Of a stretch of DNA of 5,673 bases, positions 1 to 5,673 are shown piece by piece. Under the pieces are notes generated by a model, which ran no database searches, had not been told where the DNA came from, and worked only from the letters and a program-made list of their open reading frames with translations. Numbering within the stretch: position 1 is the first letter of the stretch; each line of letters opens with the position of its first letter. The translations under genes and the position numbers were made by a program. Source of the stretch: JBGOUV01 sp041477815 (GTDB lineage Bacteria; Acidobacteriota; Terriglobia; Bryobacterales; JACQDG01). The stretch spans positions 1 through 5,673 of the forward strand of contig JBGOUV010000429.1 in the NCBI GenBank assembly GCA_041477815.1, read 5' to 3'.

Positions 1-2
1 CC

Positions 3-3000
3 AAGTATTACATCATCGCCAACAATCCCACTCAGGCCATTACCATCGTCAGCGGATCCAATCTAAGCGTGGTTCGCACGATCTCGCTGGGCGCCGGCCC
101 CTCCAACGCCGTGGTCACCCCGGACGGGCGCCGGCTTTTGATCACCGCGGGCACGCTTCGTATTTTCGACACCTCCAACGATAACGAGGTTGGTAATGTT
201 CCCGCGGGCGCCGGTCCTACCGAGATCGAGGTCACCCACGATTCGACGCGCGCTTTTGTGATGGCCGCCTCCGGAACCATCACAGTGGTCAACTTGACCA
301 ACAACCAGTCAGTGGGGACGTACACCCAGCCGGGACCTCTGTCGATGGCCCTGCTGCCCAGCAATTTCCGCCTCCTGATCCTGAACTCCGATGGGACTCT
401 CCGGGCCATCAACCCAAACAACGGCAATGAGACGTTCAATATCAGTGTTCCCGTCACCAACGGCAAAGTTCTGGTCACGCCGGACGGCCGGCGCGCCGTG
501 GTCCTGAACACGGGGTTTACTCCCACGGTGTCTTCGGCAGTGGTGGACCTGACCACCAGCCCGCCGGAGGTCCGCACCATCGGGGGCGGAGGCGTTCAGT
601 TTCAGCAGGTCGTCATCGCCGACTCCACCACCGCCTACGGCTTGGTAGCGGTTGCCAGCACCATCAGCAAGATCGACCTCACCACGGCCACCCCGGCCAC
701 CCAGAGCTACGGGGCGGCCACGCGGGTACTGCAAATCTCTCCCAGCGGCAAGGATCTCTACGTGGTGTCGTTCCAGAACCGCACCGTCCTCCGCGTGGAT
801 GTGACCAGTAATTCCCAGCAGGCCAACCAGACGGTCAGCCTTTCACCGGTGGGCGCCTCCTTGTTTGGGCTGCCTGCTGCCGCCAACGCTACGACTATGA
901 CCTTGAACGGGGGCGACCGCCAGAACGTGCTGGCCGGCCAGACCACGCCCTTCCCCCTGACGGTCAAACTCACCACCGCCGACGGCACGCCGGTTTTTAA
1001 CCAGCCGGTCACTTTTGCCACCAGCAAGACGGGCGTGACTTTCAGTCCGACGCAGCCCTCCCGCACCAACAGCCGCGGCGTGGCCACGGTGTTTGTGACC
1101 GTCCCGCCGGTGGCTTCCAGCCTGCAGCCCGCGCCGGACGGCGAAACCGGCGTCCAGGCCGCCTCGGCGCCCGCTGACGGGGTGAACCAGTTCGATACCG
1201 GCGTCGAGAACGTCACCATATCCGCCACCTCCCAGAACACCACGGGGGTGAACTTCACCCTCAGTGTGGGCACCACCACGGGACTGACCGTGGTCTCCGG
1301 CTCCAACCAGATCGCCCGTCCCAACCAGCAGTACCCGCTCCCGCTAGTGGTACGGGTTACCGGAACCGATGGGTTTCCCCTGATTAACGCCAGCGTGAGA
1401 TTCTTCTCGACCGGCGGCGCCGGCATCTTCCCGCTACAGCAGGTGGTGCTGACGGACGGCGACGGCATCGCGCGCGCGCAATTCGGCGGCGGCCAACTGC
1501 CGCCCACCTCCCCCAACGTGACCACGGCCGTAACCGCCAGCGTGGATAACCTGCCCGACCTGGGATCTGTGACCTTTATCTTGATCCTGTCCGCCTCCTT
1601 GCCCTTTGGGATGGAGATCCTCGGCGGAGACGGCCAGGAAGGAAACATTGGGGCGACGCTGGGTCTGCCCCTGTGCGTCATTATCGGCGGCAGTGGCGCC
1701 TTCGGCCCCAGGGGGTTGATCGGTATCTACTGGCAGGTTCTGGACGGACCCGACGGGGTGGCGTCCGCCTCGCTGAATCCGCCCATCTCCATCACCGATC
1801 CCAGCGGGCGCTCCTGCACCCAGGCCACCATCGGGAACCGTGCCGGTAACCCGGACATCCGCATCCGCGCGTACATGCCCACCGTTCCGGACAACCGCGA
1901 CGAAGTGATCTTCCGGGCCAAAGCCAAAGGCGGGCCACCCTCGCGGATCGATATCCGGCAGGGTAACAACCAGGAAGGGCGTCCCGGCCAGACCTTGCCT
2001 GTCGCTCTCCGGGTCCGCGTCTTTGACCTCGGGGGCAACCCCGTGCCGCTGCCCAACAACAACTTCCCCCTGACTTTTGCCGTCGAGCCGAGCAGGGCGG
2101 GCGCCGTCTCCAACTTCTTCCAGCAGCCGGACGGCGAGGCTTCGGTGCTGGTGACCATCGCCCTCAACTACGTGGGTGATTTCAAGGTCATCGCCCTCGC
2201 CGGCGATGGACGCGCCGAGTTCACCTTCCGCTCGGTGTCCCAGCCCGCCGCCATCGAGCAGATCTCCGGACAGAGCCAGAGCATCGCCGTAGGCGCCACC
2301 AGCGCGCAGCCCCTGATCGCCCGGATTAAGGACAACCTCAATGGCCCGGTTCCGGGGGTCGCAGTCACCTTCTCCGGACCTGCTACGGTCACCCTCGTCC
2401 CGGCCCAGGGACCCACCGGTAATCCCATCACCATCACCACCGGCGCCGATGGGCGGGCGTCGGTGAGCGTCCGGATCAACGCCGGGACAGCGCCCGGAAC
2501 GATCACCATCACCGCCGCGGCCGCGGTCGGCAACCCGGCGGCCACGGCCAATGTAACGTTCAGCTTGATTGTCACCGGCCGGACTCCCTCGTTTACCCTG
2601 GCTTCGGTCGTGAATGCGGGGAGTTTTGTGGTCGGCATGGTGCCGGGCGGCTTGGCGACTCTGTTTGGAACGGGTCTCTCCGAGGTCGTCGGCCTGGAGT
2701 TCCCGGGCGGCGCCACCACGCACAAAGGCGTGCAGCTAAAGATCGGCGGTCAGGCTATGCCGCTGTTCCTGGTGCGCAACGAAGGCGGCCAGGAGCAGAT
2801 CAACTTCCAGGTCCGCTCCGATATCCCGGGACCATCCACAGCCACTCTGGAGGTATCCAACAACGGGGCCACCTTCTCGGTTGCCAGCGTGCCGGTGCTG
2901 CGGGCTCAGCCCGGCATCTTCGAGTACACCCCCCAAGGGTCGGCGTTGAAGTACGCCGCCGCCTTGAAGACCGACTTCACCGTCATGGGACCCAACAACC

Positions 3001-3299
3001 GGGTTCCCCGCGGCAGCGCCGTCTCCCTCTTCCTGACCGGAATGGGACCCACTCTGCCCTTGCTGCCCACCGGTCAGGCGGCGCCTTCCAATCCCCTGGC
3101 CACTACCTTCTTCCAGCCCACGGTGGGCATCGGCGGCCGCGGCGCCCAAGTTCAATTCAGCGGCCTAGCGCCGGGCTTCATCGGTCTGTACCAGATCAAC
3201 GTTCTGATCGCCGAGGACGCCCCAGTCGGAGAGGCCGTCACCTTGGACATCATCGTCGAGGGTGCGCCGAGCCAGACCACGCGCATCGCGATCCAATAG
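3..3299 (+). CDS. Large surface/secreted-type protein: beta-propeller, five Ig-like domains, TIGR03437 C-terminal domain (5' partial)
   Basis: The frame is open from the left edge, so the GTG at 69 is internal and the true start, with any signal peptide, lies outside. Visible residues (1098; numbering from the codon at position 3): about 1-290 are seven or so beta-propeller blades of roughly 40 residues, with TPDGRR at the start of two blades (YVTN/Lvp-like). About 297-858 are five tandem bacterial Ig-like (Big_1/invasin-like) domains. Each opens with a G-D/N-x-Q element followed by G-Q/A-T in most copies, and carries a D-x-G-x-A-type turn before a late strand (SRGVATV, GDGIARA, PSGRSCT, PDGEASV, ADGRASV). 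About 864-1098 match the Solibacter-type C-terminal domain TIGR03437 (VVNAGSF, PGGLATLFGTGL, YQINVLIAEDAPVG). The only two cysteines are both in Ig-like domain 3. Domain order suggests an exported, extended protein, but no substrate or partner can be named. TAG at 3297-3299 is followed directly by a stem-loop. Confidence 0.9.
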   Translation, partial: KYYIIANNPTQAITIVSGSNLSVVRTISLGAGPSNAVVTPDGRRLLITAGTLRIFDTSNDNEVGNVPAGAGPTEIEVTHDSTRAFVMAASGTITVVNLTNNQSVGTYTQPGPLSMALLPSNFRLLILNSDGTLRAINPNNGNETFNISVPVTNGKVLVTPDGRRAVVLNTGFTPTVSSAVVDLTTSPPEVRTIGGGGVQFQQVVIADSTTAYGLVAVASTISKIDLTTATPATQSYGAATRVLQISPSGKDLYVVSFQNRTVLRVDVTSNSQQANQTVSLSPVGASLFGLPAAANATTMTLNGGDRQNVLAGQTTPFPLTVKLTTADGTPVFNQPVTFATSKTGVTFSPTQPSRTNSRGVATVFVTVPPVASSLQPAPDGETGVQAASAPADGVNQFDTGVENVTISATSQNTTGVNFTLSVGTTTGLTVVSGSNQIARPNQQYPLPLVVRVTGTDGFPLINASVRFFSTGGAGIFPLQQVVLTDGDGIARAQFGGGQLPPTSPNVTTAVTASVDNLPDLGSVTFILILSASLPFGMEILGGDGQEGNIGATLGLPLCVIIGGSGAFGPRGLIGIYWQVLDGPDGVASASLNPPISITDPSGRSCTQATIGNRAGNPDIRIRAYMPTVPDNRDEVIFRAKAKGGPPSRIDIRQGNNQEGRPGQTLPVALRVRVFDLGGNPVPLPNNNFPLTFAVEPSRAGAVSNFFQQPDGEASVLVTIALNYVGDFKVIALAGDGRAEFTFRSVSQPAAIEQISGQSQSIAVGATSAQPLIARIKDNLNGPVPGVAVTFSGPATVTLVPAQGPTGNPITITTGADGRASVSVRINAGTAPGTITITAAAAVGNPAATANVTFSLIVTGRTPSFTLASVVNAGSFVVGMVPGGLATLFGTGLSEVVGLEFPGGATTHKGVQLKIGGQAMPLFLVRNEGGQEQINFQVRSDIPGPSTATLEVSNNGATFSVASVPVLRAQPGIFEYTPQGSALKYAAALKTDFTVMGPNNRVPRGSAVSLFLTGMGPTLPLLPTGQAAPSNPLATTFFQPTVGIGGRGAQVQFSGLAPGFIGLYQINVLIAEDAPVGEAVTLDIIVEGAPSQTTRIAIQ

Positions 3300-3359
3300 T
3301 TCCTGCGTCTCGCAAGGCTGTGGCTCGTGGGTTCCGGCCCGCGAGCCACAGCGCAGGAA
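3300..3359 (+). terminator. Bulged long stem-loop directly after the stop codon, probable transcript end
   Basis: The inner stem pairs 3318-3331 with 3338-3351: 14 pairs, one of them G-U, around the loop TTCCGG. The outer stem pairs 3300-3307 (TTCCTGCG) with 3352-3359 (CGCAGGAA): eight perfect pairs. The two stems are flush on the 3' side and separated by a 10-base bulge (3308-3317) on the 5' side. The structure begins on the first base after the upstream gene's TAG. No T-run follows, so it is not a textbook intrinsic terminator. It could instead terminate without a U-tract, as often proposed for GC-rich genomes, or protect the mRNA 3' end. The fold is clear in the sequence; the role is inferred. 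Confidence 0.6.
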
Positions 3360-3379
3360 AACCAGGAAAGCAATTCACC

Positions 3380-3411
3380 ACCAAGGCACCAAGAACACCA
3401 AGCGAACCAAG
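3380..3411. repeat. Short direct repeat, four ACCAAG units at 8-9 base spacing
   Basis: ACCAAG occurs at 3380, 3388, 3397 and 3406, i.e. steps of 8, 9 and 9 bases, with A-rich spacers. The block lies in the gap between the large gene's stem-loop and the first SBBP repeat. Its composition, rich in A and C and poor in T, differs from the coding DNA around it. Similar CACCAAG/CACGAAG-type short tandem tracts are common between genes in Acidobacteriota and Planctomycetota and are often mistranslated as protein rich in H, E, G, T and K. That comparison is from memory. No function is known to me. Confidence 0.6.
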
Positions 3412-3420
3412 AATCTGTAT

Positions 3421-4446
3421 TTGTTGGCGCAGACGATCTCATCCAACCCGGGAGGGCTTCCGGCTAAAGGCGTTCTGGACGTGTGGGTAGGCAAGCTGAA
3501 ACTGCCCGAGAAAAGGTTAGAATACGCCGTGATCTTCGGGGGATCTTCATACGATCCGGTCAGCGCGATTGCGGTGGATTTAGCCGGGAACGCCTACGTG
3601 ATCGGCGGCACCCTGTCCGACGACTTCCCGGTAACAGAAGGTGCCTTCCAAATTGCGGCTGGAACGCACCTTTCCGGGCTTTCGTTTGTGGCCAAGATCG
3701 ATCCGTCCGGCTCGCGGCTGCTCTACTCAACCTTCCTGGGGAGCACCGGGGACAGGGCCAAAGCTATTGCGGTGGATTCCGCAGGTGAGGTCTACATCGC
3801 AGGCAGTACACGCCGCACAAACTTCCCTGTGACTCCCGGCGCCTTCCAGCAGGCTATCGGGGGCGGGGACTCCTTCTCCAACGGTCTTATCGACGCGTTC
3901 GTTCTCAAGCTCAACCGTGCCGGGTCGGCCCTCGTGTACTCTACATACCTGGGAGGCAGCGGCTACGATGAGGCCGCTTCGATTGTCGTGGATGCCGAGG
4001 GCGACGCGTACGTCACAGGCAGCACGACGTCGCCGAACTTTCCGCTTAAGAATCCGGCCCAGCCTGCCAATCGCGGCTCGCAGGATGCTTTCTTCGTCAA
4101 GCTGAACTCATCCGGTTCGGCGCTGGAGCTGTCCACGTATCTCGGAGGCATGAACGACGATATGGGCGCCTCCGTCGCCTTGGGGTCGGGCGGGGAGATC
4201 TACATCGGCGGCATTAGCCACTCAGGTAACTCTCCGGGCACCACATTTGGCCCCGGCTTGGCCGCCACCGCGTTTCTGACCAAGCTGCTGCCCAACACCT
4301 CCGCCCCTCCACTCCGGTTTGCCGCCAGCGTCGCCAACGCTACGTTTCCCGTCTGTCGTCCTGACCCGCAGGACACTGCGATCGCTGCCGGTGCCCTGTG
4401 GGTGATGTCTTTTCAGGCACCGGCTGCTGATGCGCCCCAGAGCGCC
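3421..4446 (+). pseudogene. SBBP-repeat protein remnant, lacking a credible 5' end and stop
   Basis: Four SBBP (beta-propeller-like) repeats follow one another without frameshift or internal stop: about 3478-3684, 3685-3894, 3895-4086 and 4087-4269, with a fifth broken off at about 4270-4305. Each shows the family order F-V-x-K-L, G-S-x-L-x-Y-S-T-Y-L-G-G, I-A-V-D-x-x-G-x-x-Y-V-x-G, then N-F-P-V. Family members are usually longer exported proteins. Here there is no ATG before the repeats: possible starts are TTG 3421/3424 or GTG 3481, none with a good ribosome binding site or signal peptide. After about 4308 the product matches nothing I recognise, becomes rich in P, Q and R, and stays open to a TGA at 4906-4908, antisense to ybdD and the end of cstA. 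By eye, A/T-ending codons are commoner than in the large gene upstream. I infer a remnant truncated at both ends. A short real gene with an unusual start is the alternative. The end given is the edge of the opposing operon, not a stop codon. Confidence 0.6.
4387..4424 (-). terminator. Inverted repeat after ybdD, possible terminator of the cstA-ybdD operon
   Basis: GCCGGTGCC (4387-4395) and GGCACCGGC (4416-4424) are perfect 9-base complements around a 20-base loop. After a one-base bulge, two more pairs can close inside the loop. On the minus strand it starts 22 bases past the ybdD stop, where a terminator is expected. The large loop and absence of a T-run weaken the call. Being symmetric, it could also serve plus-strand transcripts arriving from the SBBP region. 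Confidence 0.35.
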
Positions 4447-4623
4447 TCAACAGCACTTCGCCTGGCCGAAGCGCGCTGCCAGCCGCGCGTTCGAGAACCT
4501 CCGCCACTCCTCCGCCGAAGGCGTCGCCCCCCGCGCCGCCAGGTGTCGCTGATAGGCATTCTCGTCCGCCAGCTCCCGCAACAACTCCAGCAGCAACGCC
4601 CCCACCCGCCGGATCCGCTTCAT
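4447..4623 (-). CDS. ybdD: YbdD/YjiX-family small protein, CstA partner
   Basis: Complete 58-residue protein. The family (E. coli YbdD and YjiX, about 65-67 residues) is encoded directly after CstA-type transporters. As I recall, work in E. coli showed the small protein is needed for the pyruvate uptake activity of its transporter. What is visible: a basic N-terminus (MKRIRR), a leucine-rich helix-like stretch at about 9-18, a Y-x-x-H element (YQRH, 24-27), a P-S-A-E-E-W segment at 35-40, and the family's characteristic end, R-F-G followed by a terminal Cys-Cys. The start is fixed by ATG 4623-4621, which overlaps the cstA TGA (4622-4620) as ATGA, with GGAGG just upstream. The same frame stays open upstream across cstA, so a longest-ORF caller would wrongly extend it to 5616. 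The name rests on the C-terminal motif and on position after cstA. Confidence 0.85.
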   Translation of the reverse strand: MKRIRRVGALLLELLRELADENAYQRHLAARGATPSAEEWRRFSNARLAARFGQAKCC

Positions 4624-5672
4624 ACTTCCTCCGCCTTCAACTGCGATGCCACAAACGGCGTCTCGTACGACCGCGCCACCCGCGTCCCGCGCAGGAGCCC
4701 GGCCCACACCCGCACCGAATCCGCCACGATCACCATCACCATCAAGGCGAAAACCAGGCACACGGCCGCGTCCAGCCGGTTGTTGAAGATCAGGGTCTGG
4801 GTTTCGGCGAGCTTGCTGGCCGGCACTTGGCCCGCCGCCACCTTGGCCGCCAGGACGTCCGCCGCCGCCAGAAAGCCGATGCGCGGCGCGGGCGAGAAAA
4901 TCTTCTGATAGGAAGCTGTCATCGTCACCGCCAGCAGCCACGCCATCGGCACGCAGGTCACCCACATGTATTTGGCCCCATGCATCTTGATCAGGATGGT
5001 CGTGGCCACACATAGCGCGATGGTGGCCAGCAACTGGTTCGAGATCCCGAACAGCGGCCACAGGCTGTTGATCCCGCCCAGCGGATCGATCACCCCCTGG
5101 TACAGGAAATACCCCCAGGCCACCACCACCGCCGCGCTGGTCAGGACAATACTGGGGTACCAACTGGTCCTGCCCAGAGGCTTCCAGACGTGCCCCAGCA
5201 GGTCCTGCAGCATGAAGCGGCCCACCCGGGTGCCGGCGTCGAGAATGGTGAGAATGAACAAGGCCTCGAACATGATGGCGAAGTGATACCAGAAGCCGAG
5301 AATGGCCTCGCCTCCGCCGCCGCGGGCGAAGATGTGGGCCATGCCTAGCGCCAGCGACGGCGCGCCGCCGGTGCGATAGAAAAGCGTCTGCTCGCCCACC
5401 TGCTTCGCCAGGACTTCCATCTCGACGGCTGTCACCGGGAAGCCCCAACTTGTGATGGTGGCGACGGCGGCGGCGGGCGTCGCCCCCACGATGCCTTCGG
5501 GAGAATTCACGGCGAAGAAGATGCCCGGCTGCAGCACGCAGGCCGCGATCATGGCCATGATGGCGACAAAGCTCTCGAGCAGCATCGAGCCGTATCCCAC
5601 CGGCCAGGCGTGCCACTCCTTCATGATGAGCTTCGGCGTGGTGCCGGAGGAGATCAGGGCGTGGAAGCCGGA
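4620..5672 (-). CDS. cstA: CstA-family carbon starvation / pyruvate transporter, C-terminal half (5' partial)
   Basis: The frame is open to the right edge, so the ATG at 5624 is internal. The 350 visible residues are about half of a typical CstA (E. coli, about 700). Numbering from the edge: SGFHALISSGTTPK at 1-14 is a CstA hallmark, then G-S-M-L-L-E-S-F-V-A-I-M-A-M (28-41), R-T-G-G-A-P-S-L-A-L-G-M-A-H (100-113), F-E-A-L-F-I-L-T-I-L-D-A-G-T-R (135-149) and L-W-P-L-F-G-I-S-N-Q-L-L-A (204-216). Hydrophobic helices are seen at about 30-55, 123-145, 172-192, 206-229, 234-256 and 300-326, fitting a polytopic inner-membrane protein of the APC-like fold. CstA imports pyruvate in E. coli and has also been tied to peptide use during carbon starvation; substrate here is inferred. 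It ends in TGA 4622-4620, overlapping the ybdD start. Promoter and any regulator lie outside the window. Confidence 0.93.
   Translation of the reverse strand, partial: SGFHALISSGTTPKLIMKEWHAWPVGYGSMLLESFVAIMAMIAACVLQPGIFFAVNSPEGIVGATPAAAVATITSWGFPVTAVEMEVLAKQVGEQTLFYRTGGAPSLALGMAHIFARGGGGEAILGFWYHFAIMFEALFILTILDAGTRVGRFMLQDLLGHVWKPLGRTSWYPSIVLTSAAVVVAWGYFLYQGVIDPLGGINSLWPLFGISNQLLATIALCVATTILIKMHGAKYMWVTCVPMAWLLAVTMTASYQKIFSPAPRIGFLAAADVLAAKVAAGQVPASKLAETQTLIFNNRLDAAVCLVFALMVMVIVADSVRVWAGLLRGTRVARSYETPFVASQLKAEEV
4628..4632 (-). promoter_or_regulatory. Ribosome binding site of ybdD inside the cstA 3' end
   Basis: On the minus strand the last cstA codons contain GGAGG, which lies four bases (AAGT) before the ATG at 4623-4621. 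The close Shine-Dalgarno plus the ATGA stop-start overlap indicates translational coupling. It also decides the ybdD start over the longer upstream extension of that frame. Confidence 0.75.
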
Positions 5673-5673
5673 G

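Noticed and set aside
69..71. GTG as the start of the large gene
   Set aside because: The frame is open to the left edge, there is no ribosome binding site, and the 22 preceding residues read as part of a propeller blade, so the gene is 5' partial.
758..2725. Several long minus-strand open frames opposite the large surface-type gene
   Set aside because: They are expected shadows of a GC-rich gene with strong codon bias. None shows a domain, and the plus-strand frame has continuous domain matches.
3374..3411. ACCAAG repeats as a possible CRISPR array or iteron origin
   Set aside because: The units are 8-9 bases with no spacers of CRISPR size. There is no AT-rich region, DnaA box or rep gene nearby.
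3262..3420. N-terminal extension of the SBBP frame from the GTG at 3262
   Set aside because: It would overlap the end of the large gene and translate the stem-loop and the ACCAAG repeats into a basic stretch rich in R and K with no signal peptide.
4378..4385. GCGATCGC palindrome, resembling the cyanobacterial HIP1 octamer
   Set aside because: A single copy in a GC-rich window is unremarkable, and nothing else here is cyanobacterial.
4624..5616. Long minus-strand open frame, in frame with ybdD, across cstA
   Set aside because: Its product is rich in R, G and H with no recognisable domain, while the cstA frame shows clear transporter motifs throughout. Only the last 58 codons, from 4623 on, are real.

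Overview
The window looks like chromosomal DNA of a GC-rich acidobacterium, most plausibly of the Bryobacterales / Solibacter group. This is an inference from protein content: a large exported-type protein ending in the Solibacter-type C-terminal domain (TIGR03437), SBBP repeats next to it, and uniformly GC-rich codons. No rRNA or other phylogenetic marker is present to confirm it.

Layout. (1) Positions 3-3299, plus strand: the 3' part of a large gene that begins left of the window. The visible 1098 residues form a YVTN/Lvp-like beta-propeller, then five tandem bacterial Ig-like domains, then a TIGR03437-type C-terminal domain. (2) Positions 3300-3420: a short gap with a strong bulged stem-loop starting on the base after the stop codon, followed by a small ACCAAG-based direct repeat. 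(3) About 3421-4308, plus strand: four and a bit SBBP repeats in an intact frame but without a convincing start, signal peptide or stop. I read this as a truncated remnant. (4) 4309-4446: a convergent gap with no recognisable domain and one inverted repeat that may end the opposing operon. (5) Minus strand, 5672 to 4447: the C-terminal half of a CstA-family transporter, translationally coupled through an ATGA overlap to a 58-residue YbdD/YjiX-family protein.

How they relate. cstA and ybdD form one operon for uptake of a small carbon source; in E. coli this pair is tied to pyruvate and peptide use under carbon starvation. The plus-strand genes are unrelated, probably cell-surface or secreted proteins, and converge on that operon. 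I see no defence system, mobile element, CRISPR array or RNA gene. The most unusual points are the SBBP remnant, whose frame runs on antisense through ybdD and into cstA, and the short repeat cluster beside it. I do not find a convincing new system here.
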